Source: AWTP1-13 sp035258605
GTDB lineage: Bacteria > Pseudomonadota > Alphaproteobacteria > Rhizobiales > Hyphomicrobiaceae
DNA: 64,000 nt
Direction of reading: 5' to 3'
Assembly (NCBI GenBank): GCA_035258605.1
Contig: DATFXD010000046.1
Span: 24,866 to 88,865, forward strand
Each line of letters begins with the position of its first letter. Positions within the stretch are counted from its first letter, which is position 1. Below are positions 27,925-35,970 of the stretch, in pieces. Below the pieces are notes generated by a model, which made no database searches, had not been told where the DNA came from, and saw only the letters and a list, made by a program, of their open reading frames with translations. The translations under genes and the position numbers were made by a program.

Positions 27925-29319
27925 ATGAGAGATGCTACGCGCGACAGGTATGTGATCATCGGTGCCGGCGCCTCGGGCCTTGCCACCGCCAAGACCTTTC
28001 TCGAACGCGGCATCGCCTTTGATTGCCTTGAACGCGAGCCCGACATCGGCGGGCTGTGGAACATCGCCACCGCCAGCGGCATCGTGTACGAGACGACACA
28101 TCTCGTCTCTTCGATCAGCTCGACCGGCTTCGACGACCTGCCGATGCTCGATGAGGATTACCCCGAATATCCCAGGCACGACCGCGTGCTGTCCTATTTC
28201 CGCGACTATGCCGGCAAATTTGGGCTGCTGTCCCACATCGAACTGGGCAAGGCGGTGTGCCGCCTTGAACCGCAACCCGATCACCACTGGCAGGTCAGCG
28301 TCGCCGGCGAGGCCGAGCCGCGCTCTTATCGCGGCGTCATCATCGCCAGCGGTCATCACGACGTGCCGCGGCTGCCCAGCTATCCCGGCAGCTTCGCGGG
28401 CGAGATCTTGCATTCGCGGCGCTACAAAAGCCCGCTGCAGGTGCGCGACAAGCGCGTGTTGGTGGTTGGCTGCGGCAACTCGGCGGCCGACGTCGTCGCC
28501 GACGCCGTCCACGGGCGCTCGCAGGTGTTTTTGAGCCTGCGGCGCGGCTACTGGTTCGTGCCCAAGTTCGTGCTCGGGTTCCCGACCGGGGACGTGCTCG
28601 CCAATGTCGAGATGGTGCCGCTGCCTCGGCGCGTCAAACGTTGGCTGTTCCAGGCCAGCCTGTGGCTGCTGCAGGGCCCACCATCGCGCTATCGCATGCC
28701 ACAACCCGACTACGCCATCGATCAGGCGCATCCGACCATGAGCGACGAAATTCCGCGGCTGGTGGCGCACGGCAGCCTGACGCTCAAGCCGGAGATTAGC
28801 GGCTATGACGGCGCCCGCGTGCTGTTCACGGACGGCAGCGCCGAAACCGTCGATCTCATCGTGTTCGCCACCGGCTATCAGCCGGTGCTGCCGTTTCTCG
28901 ACCCCAGCATCGCCTTCGGCCACGACGGACAGCCGCGCTTTGCCTATAGCGTGTTCCACCCTGATTATCCGAACCTGTTCGCGGTCGGCTTGGTGCAGGC
29001 CAACGGCAGCATGTGGCGGCTCGCCGACTACCAGGCGCAGACGATCGCCACCAGCATCATTGCCGAGGCCCGCGCCCCCGAGCGCGCCGCCCGCTTCCGC
29101 AGCCGCCTGTGGCGCGAGCGGCGCCGGCAAGACTTCGTCGGCTCCGAGCGCCACCGGCTCGAGGTCAACTACTATGACTATCGGCGGACCCTGCAGCGGC
29201 TCAATCGCAGCTTTGGCCCGGTCCGCCACCTGCGCTTTGAGGCGAGCCCCGGCACGCCGTCAGCCGCCGCGGCGGCTCTGCCGGCACCTCAATCCGCACC
29301 CGCGCGCTGCGACCCTTGA
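27925..29319 (+). CDS. Flavin-containing monooxygenase
   Basis: 464 residues. An FAD Rossmann motif (YVIIGAGASGLATAKTFLE) begins at residue 9. The FMO fingerprint is seen as FAGEILHSRRY near residue 160, an FxGxxxHxxxY form. The NADP motif VLVVGCGNSAADVVADAV follows near 180, and DLIVFATGYQPVLPFL near 310 is the second conserved ATGY motif. Such enzymes oxygenate soft nucleophiles (N, S) or ketones using NADPH. The last 39 residues overlap the 3' end of zapE on the opposite strand by 119 bp and look like a non-conserved extension. The gene seems to be an insertion between mdh and zapE, which are often neighbours in this class. Confidence 0.88.
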   Translation: MRDATRDRYVIIGAGASGLATAKTFLERGIAFDCLEREPDIGGLWNIATASGIVYETTHLVSSISSTGFDDLPMLDEDYPEYPRHDRVLSYFRDYAGKFGLLSHIELGKAVCRLEPQPDHHWQVSVAGEAEPRSYRGVIIASGHHDVPRLPSYPGSFAGEILHSRRYKSPLQVRDKRVLVVGCGNSAADVVADAVHGRSQVFLSLRRGYWFVPKFVLGFPTGDVLANVEMVPLPRRVKRWLFQASLWLLQGPPSRYRMPQPDYAIDQAHPTMSDEIPRLVAHGSLTLKPEISGYDGARVLFTDGSAETVDLIVFATGYQPVLPFLDPSIAFGHDGQPRFAYSVFHPDYPNLFAVGLVQANGSMWRLADYQAQTIATSIIAEARAPERAARFRSRLWRERRRQDFVGSERHRLEVNYYDYRRTLQRLNRSFGPVRHLRFEASPGTPSAAAAALPAPQSAPARCDP

Positions 29320-30385
29320 GATAGGCCTCGGAGCGCATTTCCATCAGGCGCGACACCGTGCGGTCGACCAACAGGCCGGCCTCGCTCGCCGGCAACAGCC
29401 CAATGGGCTCGGCCGCCGCCGAGGCGATCAGGCAAACCCGCGCGTCATAGAGCGTGTCGATCAAGTTCACGAACCGACGTGCGACGCTCTTCTGCGCCAC
29501 GGTCAAGACCGGGATGGCGTCGATCATGACGGTGTGAAAATTGCGCGCCAGCGCCAGATAGTCGAGGGTCGACAGCGGCGCTTCGCACAGTTCGGCAAAG
29601 CTCAGGCGGGCGATGCCCATGGCGGCGCGCGGCACATTTAAGCTGCGCCCCTTGACCTCGATCTCGACGGCGGCGCCCGGATGGCCGCTCGTCAGCTCGC
29701 GCCACAGCTGGTCCATGGCGGCGCTGGCGCGACCGTCGGCGGGGCAAAAGTAGAGCGGCTTGCCGGACAGTTTGGCCAGCCGGTAGTCCTTCCCCGCGCG
29801 CAGTTCGACCACCTCCAGGTTGGCCATGATCAGATCGATCGACGGCTGAAACAGCTGCCGATTGAGCCCGTCCTTGTAGAGCTGGCCCGGATGCACATTG
29901 GAGGTCGCCACCATCACCACCTCTGCCGCGAACAGGCCCTCGAACAGCCGGCCGAGGATCATGGCGTCGGCGATATCGGTGACGGTGAGTTCGTCGAGAC
30001 ACAACAGCCGCGCACGCTCGGCGAGCCGGCGGGCCACGTGCGGAATGGGATCGCCGGGAAACTCATGGCGCGCCGCCGCGATCAGGTCGTGCACCTCGTT
30101 CATGAAGGCGTGGAAGTGCAGGCGCCGGCGCGGTCGGAATTTCGTCGCCGCGAACAGGAGATCCATGAGCATGGTCTTGCCGGCGCCAACCGGGCCAAAA
30201 ATATAGCGCCCCTTGGGCGCCGGCGTGGCGCGGTCGAACAGCCCCGACAACCCAGCGCGCTTCGGCCGCCAGCGGCGCAGCGCCTCCACCAGGGCGTCGA
30301 GGTGTTGGGCTTCCTCAGCTTGCGCCGCGTCCGCCTCCAGGGTCCCGGCCGCTGTGCGCGCGCGGTAGTCGTCAAGCAAGGTCAT
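29201..30385 (-). CDS. zapE: Cell division protein ZapE / AFG1-like ATPase
   Basis: 394 residues, P-loop AAA-type ATPase of the AFG1 family; the E. coli homologue associates with the Z ring and the mitochondrial one with respiratory-complex turnover. Walker A is YIFGPVGAGKTMLMDLLF near residue 65, Walker B is LLCLDELTVTDIADAMIL near 130, and ATSNVHPGQLYKDGLNRQ near 165 is the sensor region. The conserved core ends near SEAYLKG (about residue 357). The remaining 38 Pro/Arg/Gly-rich residues are exactly the part opposite the end of the flavin monooxygenase gene. This suggests the original stop was lost and the reading runs into the neighbour. Confidence 0.93.
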   Translation of the reverse strand: MTLLDDYRARTAAGTLEADAAQAEEAQHLDALVEALRRWRPKRAGLSGLFDRATPAPKGRYIFGPVGAGKTMLMDLLFAATKFRPRRRLHFHAFMNEVHDLIAAARHEFPGDPIPHVARRLAERARLLCLDELTVTDIADAMILGRLFEGLFAAEVVMVATSNVHPGQLYKDGLNRQLFQPSIDLIMANLEVVELRAGKDYRLAKLSGKPLYFCPADGRASAAMDQLWRELTSGHPGAAVEIEVKGRSLNVPRAAMGIARLSFAELCEAPLSTLDYLALARNFHTVMIDAIPVLTVAQKSVARRFVNLIDTLYDARVCLIASAAAEPIGLLPASEAGLLVDRTVSRLMEMRSEAYLKGRSARVRIEVPAEPPRRLTACRGSPQSAGGGPGQSCD

Positions 30386-30536
30386 CGCCGCCCGGGCTAT
30401 CGCGTCGCGGGGCGAGGGTCAAGGTTGTCACCCCGACCTCACCGCGGCCGCCGAGGCTCAAGCCGTAGGGCGCCGCTGCTGGCGCCGCCAAAGGCGCCCA
30501 ATGTGGCAATGCAGCATCATGTTTAGGCACTGAGAC

Positions 30537-30560
30537 ATAACAGTTATTTGATTCACAAAT
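30537..30560. promoter_or_regulatory. AT-rich double palindrome between zapE and the GNAT gene
   Basis: ATAAC-A-GTTAT (30537-30547) overlaps ATTTG-ATTCA-CAAAT (30546-30560) in a short AT-rich island inside very GC-rich DNA. It lies about 107 bases before the acetyltransferase start and about 150 bases before zapE, where divergent promoters are expected. A GANTC site (GATTC, 30550-30554) is within it. Confidence 0.4.
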
Positions 30561-30666
30561 GGGTCACGATGGCAGGTTACTTCGCAGCGCAAAAGCAGAT
30601 CCCAGAAGCGCCGGCGTGCGGCTCAAGATCGCGCGCACCCCGGCACAGACGACGGGAACAAAGATC

Positions 30667-31242
30667 ATGAGCGAAGACCTTTTGCGCGAGGGCTCGATCC
30701 GCAAGCTGTGGCCGATGGACCAGGAGCGCTTCTGTCAGCACTTGCTGCGCCTCGACAAGACCAGCCGCCGCTTGCGGTTTGCCCACGGCGTCTCCGACGC
30801 CTTCATCGAAGACTACGCCAGCCGCATGTGCGAGTTCGGCAGCATCGTCTTTGCCTATCTGGTCGATGGCCGCGTGCGCGCCGCCGCCGAGTTGCGGCGA
30901 TTGGGCGACGTGTGGGGCGACGAGGCGGAGGCGGCGTTCTCGGTGGAAAAGATCTACCAGGATCACGGCATCGGCACCGAACTGATGGGGCGCGTCGTGC
31001 GCGCGGCCCGCAATCGCGGCATCCGCCGCCTTTACATGAGCTGCCTGGCCGAGAACGGTCGCATGCAGGCGATCGCCCGCAAGCACGACGCCGACCTCAA
31101 ATTCGAATTGGGCGAAGTGATCGGCGAGATCGTACCGGAGACGGCGGACTACATTTCGGTCATGAGCGAAGCCGCAGAAGACCGCGTCGCCTTCATCATC
31201 GCGGTGCTGGAATTGCACCACCGCCTGGTGCGGGCCGCGTGA
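30667..31242 (+). CDS. GNAT family N-acetyltransferase
   Basis: 191 residues from ATG 30667; an upstream in-frame ATG at 30559 is inside the AT-rich island and less likely. Acetyl-CoA binding is indicated by QDHGIGTELMGRVVRAARN (motif A, Q-x-x-G-x-G) near residue 98-116, preceded by the beta-strand segment VRAAAELRRL. The N-terminal part (RFCQHLLRLDKTSRRLRFAHGVSD followed by EDYA, split here) resembles acetyltransferase domains fused to or acting on metabolic enzymes, such as the Pat-like group. Substrate unknown. It stands alone, converging on the hydrolase gene with a 9-base gap. Confidence 0.85.
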   Translation: MSEDLLREGSIRKLWPMDQERFCQHLLRLDKTSRRLRFAHGVSDAFIEDYASRMCEFGSIVFAYLVDGRVRAAAELRRLGDVWGDEAEAAFSVEKIYQDHGIGTELMGRVVRAARNRGIRRLYMSCLAENGRMQAIARKHDADLKFELGEVIGEIVPETADYISVMSEAAEDRVAFIIAVLELHHRLVRAA

Positions 31243-31251
31243 GCCGTTCGT

Positions 31252-32091
31252 TCAGCGCGCGGCAATGGTGCGGGCCAGAGCCACCACCGATTTGAACATC
31301 GGGCTGGTGGGCCGGGCCAGTTCATCGACGATGGTGAAGTGGTTGGTGCCGGGCACCAGCACGTCCTCGGCGGTCACCCCGGCCTGGCGCCAGGTGCGGG
31401 CGATCTCGCGGCTCTGACGCAGGAACTCCTCGCTCTCGAGCCCACCGACGGCGGCGGCAAACACGCGTTGCTTGGGCGGTGGCGGCCAGAACATCGGGCT
31501 CGCCGCCTGCGCCTCGGCGGCGCTCAGTTTGAGCGCCACATTGAGGCTGGTGCCGACCAGCGGCGGCAGGTCGAAGACGCCGCTCACCGCATAACCCGCC
31601 CGCACCAGATCGGCCGGCACACCATCGATCGTGCGCCAATCGGTGGCCAGCATGGCGGCGGTCAAATGCCCGCCGGCGGAGTGGCCGATGATCAGCGGGT
31701 AGACCTTGGCGCGCTGCCACAGGTGCGCCAGAAAGGCGCGCAGTTCGCCGACGATGTCCATCACCGTCACCGCCGGGCAGAGCGAATAGGACGGCAGTGC
31801 AACGGCGATGCCGGCGGCATTGAGCTCGCGGGCGAGAAAGGCATAGTCCTCGCGGTCGCCGCGCTGCCAGTAGCCGCCATGAATGTAGACGATCAGCGGC
31901 GCCGGCTCGGAGCCGGTGCCGAAGAGATCATAGCGCTGGCGCGCGCCGGCGCCGTAGGCGATGTTCAGCTGCGCCGCCGCCCGCAACCGGTAGTCACGGG
32001 AGGCAGCGGACCAGCGGGCATTGATATCGACGTGGTCGGGGACGCGGTCTCGGTTGTTGTATTGGGCCTCGTAGTCATCGCGATCGCTCAT
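31252..32091 (-). CDS. Alpha/beta hydrolase, arylformamidase (kynurenine formamidase)-like
   Basis: 279 residues. Oxyanion-hole motif YIHGGYW near residue 70, nucleophile Ser in IIGHSAGGHLTA near 140, and the His in GTNHFTI near 255. The early segment DYEAQYNNRDRVPDHVD resembles the start of KynB2-type alpha/beta-hydrolase formamidases, which cleave N-formylkynurenine. The gene is divergent from the homogentisate operon. A role in aromatic amino acid breakdown is therefore plausible, but other small esters are possible. No kynA or kynU is seen in the window. Confidence 0.85.
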   Translation of the reverse strand: MSDRDDYEAQYNNRDRVPDHVDINARWSAASRDYRLRAAAQLNIAYGAGARQRYDLFGTGSEPAPLIVYIHGGYWQRGDREDYAFLARELNAAGIAVALPSYSLCPAVTVMDIVGELRAFLAHLWQRAKVYPLIIGHSAGGHLTAAMLATDWRTIDGVPADLVRAGYAVSGVFDLPPLVGTSLNVALKLSAAEAQAASPMFWPPPPKQRVFAAAVGGLESEEFLRQSREIARTWRQAGVTAEDVLVPGTNHFTIVDELARPTSPMFKSVVALARTIAAR

Positions 32092-32478
32092 ATCACCGTC
32101 CGGGCTGAGGCTCGAGCTTCGTGTGGCCGCACCATGCGAGAGCCCTGGCGCGTCGGGCGCGCACCATAAGCTGCGACGCTCGTGCTGTCACCCGCCGCCG
32201 GCGGCTGCTCGCCGGCCTGGCGGCCGGCGCCGGCGGCACCTGGCGATCGGGCCGCAGCCGGGCCGAGCCCACCCGCCACCGACCTGGCCGAACAGGTGGA
32301 CGGCCGGCAAAGCCGCGCTATCATGCGCCGTAAGGCCCGAGCTCCGCGGCGAGGCCTGTGCGCGCGGCGCTCCAGCGCCGGCCCGCGGCGTCCGGCGCCC
32401 GTCTCGGTGGCAAGGCCTGGCGCCTGGGCGGCGATCACGGCGGTTTTGAACGGACAGAGCCTTGAGAGGATGTGGCCG
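32092..32478. other. Divergent intergenic region before hmgA, no gene seen
   Basis: 387 bases between the divergent hydrolase and hmgA. The plus-strand frame of hmgA is open from 32182, but it lacks family similarity before 32479. Promoters for both genes should be here; I found no clear hexamers or palindromes. Confidence 0.6.
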
Positions 32479-33834
32479 ATGGCAGACGGCGGCGAACGGC
32501 AACGGCCCGTCGATGCGGGCGTGGTGAACGCAGCGACGCCCGCCGGCTACATGCCCGGCTTCGGCAACGACTTCGAAACCGAAGCCCTGCCCGGGGCGCT
32601 GCCGGTGGGACAGAACTCGCCACAACGGACCGCCTACGGGCTCTACGCCGAACAGCTGTCAGGCTCGCCGTTTACGGCGCCGCGTGGCAGCAACGAGCGA
32701 TCCTGGCTCTACCGCATCCGGCCGTCGGTCAAGCACACCGGCAAATTCAAGCGCCTGTCGCTGCCGCACTGGAAGACGGCGCCGGCGACGGCGGAGCACG
32801 ACCGCCCACTCGGGCAATTGCGCTGGGGGCCGGTGCCGATCCCGAACGAACCGGTGACGTTCCTCACCGGTCTGCGCACCATCACCACGGCGGGGGACGT
32901 CAACACCCAGGCGGGCATGGCGGCGCACGTTTATCTCATCACCCAATCGATGCACGAGGAGTATTTCTACAATGCCGATGGCGAGCTCTTGATCGTGCCG
33001 CAGCTGGGCACGGTGCGCTTCGCCACCGAATTCGGCCGCATCGAGGTGGCGCCGGGCGAGATCTGCGTCATTCCCCGCGGCGTCAAATTCCGCACCGAGC
33101 TGGTCGACGGGCCGGCGCGCGGCTACCTGTGCGAGAACTACGGCGCCAAGTTCACCATGCCGGATCGCGGTCCGATCGGGGCCAATTGCCTCGCCAATGC
33201 CCGCGACTTCAAGACCCCGGTCGCCGCCTTCGAGGATCGCGAGCAGCCGAGCCGGCTGACGGTCAAGTGGTGTGGCGGCTTCTTTGTCACCGAGCTCGGC
33301 CACTCGCCGCTCGACGTCGTTGCCTGGCACGGCAACTACGCGCCCTACAAGTATAACCTGCGCCACTTTTCGCCGGTCGGCGCCATCGCCTTCGATCATC
33401 CCGACCCGTCGATCTTCACGGTACTGACGGCACCGTCGGAGACGGCGGGCACCGCCAACGTCGACTTCGTGATCTTTCCGGAACGCTGGGCGGTGGCCGA
33501 GCACACCTTCCGCCCGCCGTGGTACCACATGAACATCATGTCGGAGTTCATGGGCCTGATCTACGGCGTCTATGATGCCAGGCCCGAAGGCTTCGTCCCC
33601 GGTGGCATCAGCCTGCACAACTGCATGCTGCCGCACGGTCCCGACAAGACCGCCTACGATGCGGCAACGCGGGGCGAGCTCAAGCCGGTCAAACTGACGA
33701 ATACCTTGGCCTTCATGTTCGAGACGCGCTTTCCCCAGCACCTGACCAAGTTCGCGGCCGAGCTCGAAACCTTGCAGGAGGACTACGCCGCATGCTGGAC
33801 GCCGCTCGAGAAGAACTTCACCGGCGCGCGATGA
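32479..33834 (+). CDS. hmgA: Homogentisate 1,2-dioxygenase
   Basis: 451 residues. Fe(II) enzyme that opens the ring of homogentisate to give maleylacetoacetate in Phe/Tyr catabolism. GYMPGFGNDFETEALPGALP and NSPQRTAYGLYAEQLSGSPF are the signature N-terminal motifs. The iron ligands are seen in PPWYHMNIMSEFMG (His, Glu) and GISLHNCMLPHGPD (His). Of the two ATGs, 32479 has GAGAGGA 8 bases upstream, while 32470 would be too close to it. First gene of a same-direction run with fahA-like, MBL, MFS and FAD-hydroxylase genes. Confidence 0.97.
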   Translation: MADGGERQRPVDAGVVNAATPAGYMPGFGNDFETEALPGALPVGQNSPQRTAYGLYAEQLSGSPFTAPRGSNERSWLYRIRPSVKHTGKFKRLSLPHWKTAPATAEHDRPLGQLRWGPVPIPNEPVTFLTGLRTITTAGDVNTQAGMAAHVYLITQSMHEEYFYNADGELLIVPQLGTVRFATEFGRIEVAPGEICVIPRGVKFRTELVDGPARGYLCENYGAKFTMPDRGPIGANCLANARDFKTPVAAFEDREQPSRLTVKWCGGFFVTELGHSPLDVVAWHGNYAPYKYNLRHFSPVGAIAFDHPDPSIFTVLTAPSETAGTANVDFVIFPERWAVAEHTFRPPWYHMNIMSEFMGLIYGVYDARPEGFVPGGISLHNCMLPHGPDKTAYDAATRGELKPVKLTNTLAFMFETRFPQHLTKFAAELETLQEDYAACWTPLEKNFTGAR

Positions 33835-33898
33835 AGAGCGCTGGGCGCCCGTCGTCTGCCCGCCGACCGCTCGCCGCCTCGCCGGTCCGGAGCCTGGC

Positions 33899-34942
33899 AT
33901 GAAGGTCGCCACCTATCGCAATGGCACCCGGGATGGGTGCCTCGTCATCGTCTCGCGCAACCTCACCCGGATGGTGCCGGCCTCGACGGTGATCGCCGGG
34001 CTCGAAACCTTGCAGCAGCTGCTGGACGATTGGGACGACCTGATCTTGAAGGTCGAGCGGGTCTCGGCCGAGCTCAACGAGGCCGCCTCCGGCCAGCGAC
34101 CGCCGCGCTTCGACAGCGGCGAATTTGCCACCCAGCGCTGCATGGCACCGCTGCCGCGCGCCTACCAGTGGGCCGATGGCTCGGCCTATGTCAGCCACGT
34201 TGAGCTGGTGCGCCGGGCGCGCGGCGCGGCGATGCCGTCGAGCTTCTGGACCGACCCGTTGATGTACCAGGGCGGATCGGACAGCTTTCTCGGCCCGCAG
34301 GATCCGATCGCGATCGCGGATGCGGCCTGGGGCATCGACCTTGAGGGCGAGGTTGCGGTCGTCACCGGCGACGTGCCGATGGGCGCCAGCGCCAAGGAAG
34401 CGGCCGAGCGCATTCGCCTCGTCATGCTCGCCAATGACGTCTCGCTCAGAAACCTCATTCCAGCGGAGCTCGGCAAGGGCTTTGGCTTCTTCCACGGCAA
34501 GCCGTCGACCGCCTTCTCCCCCGTTGCCGTCACCGCCGATGAGCTTGGGCCGGCCTGGCGCGAAGGCAAGCTGCACTTGCCGCTGTTGGCCACCGTCAAC
34601 GGCCGGCTGTTGGGCAGGCCCAATGCCGGGGTCGACATGACCTTCTCCTTTCCGGAGCTGGTGGCGCACGCCGCCAAGACCCGCACCCTCACCGCCGGCA
34701 GCATCGTCGGCTCCGGCACCGTCTCCAACCAGGGCGCGGCCGGTCCGGCCACGCCCGTGGCTGAGGGCGGCAGCGGCTACACCTGCCTTGCCGAGGCCCG
34801 CAGCGTTGAAATGCTGCGCCAGGGCCAAGCCTCGACGCCGTTCCTTGGCTTTGGCGACCGGCTGCGCATCGAGATGCTCGACGCCGCCGGCCATTCGATC
34901 TTCGGGGCGATCGAGCAACAGGTCATCCAATACCTGCGCTAG
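33899..34942 (+). CDS. Fumarylacetoacetate hydrolase family protein
   Basis: 347 residues. Likely splits fumarylacetoacetate into fumarate and acetoacetate, the last step after HmgA. Metal and catalytic residues of the family can be read: Asp in WTDPLMYQGGSD, two Glu in IDLEGEVAVVTGDVP, Asp in LANDVSLRNLIPAE, Lys in FFHGKPSTAFSPVA, and Thr in GSGTVSNQG. Length matches the bacterial two-domain FahA form more than the short FAA-hydrolase domain proteins. It follows hmgA by 64 bases with GGAG before the ATG. The pathway assignment leans on this context. Confidence 0.93.
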   Translation: MKVATYRNGTRDGCLVIVSRNLTRMVPASTVIAGLETLQQLLDDWDDLILKVERVSAELNEAASGQRPPRFDSGEFATQRCMAPLPRAYQWADGSAYVSHVELVRRARGAAMPSSFWTDPLMYQGGSDSFLGPQDPIAIADAAWGIDLEGEVAVVTGDVPMGASAKEAAERIRLVMLANDVSLRNLIPAELGKGFGFFHGKPSTAFSPVAVTADELGPAWREGKLHLPLLATVNGRLLGRPNAGVDMTFSFPELVAHAAKTRTLTAGSIVGSGTVSNQGAAGPATPVAEGGSGYTCLAEARSVEMLRQGQASTPFLGFGDRLRIEMLDAAGHSIFGAIEQQVIQYLR

Positions 34943-34969
34943 CGGCGGGGTCAGGCAAGGAGAGCGGCA

Positions 34970-35917
34970 ATGGCAAGCTTTGCATCGACGTCGGATTTGG
35001 CCGACAAGACCATCACCTTCCAGGAGATCGGACGCGGCCTCTACGCCTTCACCGCCGAGGGCGACCCCAACAGCGGCGTCATCATCGGCGACGACGGCGT
35101 GATCGTGGTCGATGCCCAGGCGACACCGGTGATGGCGCGGCTGGTGATCGAGCGCGTGCGTCGGGTGACCGACAAGCCGATCAAATACCTGGTGCTGTCG
35201 CATTATCACGCCGTGCGTGTGTTGGGGGCATCGGCCTACGCGGCACAACAGGTGTTGGCATCGGACGCCTGCCGCGCCATGATCGCCGAGCGCGGCAAGG
35301 AGGACTGGGACTCCGAATTCGGCCGCTTCCCGCGGCTGTTCCGCGCCGCCGAATCGATCCCCGGCCTGACCTGGCCGAGCCTGACCTTTGATCGACGCCT
35401 GACGCTCTATCTCGGCAAGCGTCGGGTCGAGCTCAGCCACATCGGACGCGCCCACACCGCCGGCGACATCGTGGTCTACGTGCCGGATGCCAACGTGCTG
35501 TTTTCGGGCGACATCGTCGAATACCAATCCGCCTGCTATTGCGGCGATGCGCATTTCACCGACTGGCCGACGACCTTATCGCGCCTCGATGCCTTCAAGG
35601 CCGAGGCGCTGGTGCCCGGTCGCGGCGATGCCCTGGTGGGTGCGACACGGGTGGCCGAGGCGGTGGCCCTGACGCGCGACTTCCTCACCGATACCTATCA
35701 GCCGGTCAAGCGCGGGGTGGCACGCGGCGCCAGCTTGAAGGAGTGTTTCGACGAGGCCACCGCCGCCATGCGCCCGAAATACGCAAGCTGGCCGATCTTC
35801 GAGCATTGTCAGCCGTTCAATGTGGCCCGCGCCTACGACGAAGCCCAGGGCATCGACACGCCGAAGATCTGGACCGCCGAGCGCGATCGCGCCATGTGGT
35901 CGCAACTGCAGGGCTGA
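34970..35917 (+). CDS. Metallo-beta-lactamase-fold protein with altered metal site
   Basis: 315 residues. The MBL fold is recognisable: VIIGDDGVIVVDAQATPVMA near residue 40, LSHYHAVRVLGAS near 80, HIGRAHTAGDIVVYVP near 160, NVLFSGDIVE near 178, and LVPGRGDALVGATRV near 213. The normal HxHxDH is changed to HYHAVR (Asp to Val, His to Arg), and the usual PGHG His is Arg (PGRG). The His of GRAHTAGD and the Asp of SGDIVE are kept. So one zinc site may survive and the second should not. It lies 27 bases after the fahA-like gene with AAGGAG before the ATG. A role in the homogentisate pathway is likely; its reaction is unknown. Confidence 0.85.
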   Translation: MASFASTSDLADKTITFQEIGRGLYAFTAEGDPNSGVIIGDDGVIVVDAQATPVMARLVIERVRRVTDKPIKYLVLSHYHAVRVLGASAYAAQQVLASDACRAMIAERGKEDWDSEFGRFPRLFRAAESIPGLTWPSLTFDRRLTLYLGKRRVELSHIGRAHTAGDIVVYVPDANVLFSGDIVEYQSACYCGDAHFTDWPTTLSRLDAFKAEALVPGRGDALVGATRVAEAVALTRDFLTDTYQPVKRGVARGASLKECFDEATAAMRPKYASWPIFEHCQPFNVARAYDEAQGIDTPKIWTAERDRAMWSQLQG

Positions 35918-35970
35918 ACGCCCGCCATCGCCGCGGCGGCTGGCAATGAGGCGAGCGTGAGAGGGGGAAG

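Noticed and set aside
32182..32478. Upstream extension of hmgA
   Set aside because: No similarity to homogentisate dioxygenases before 32479, and a good ribosome site supports that start.
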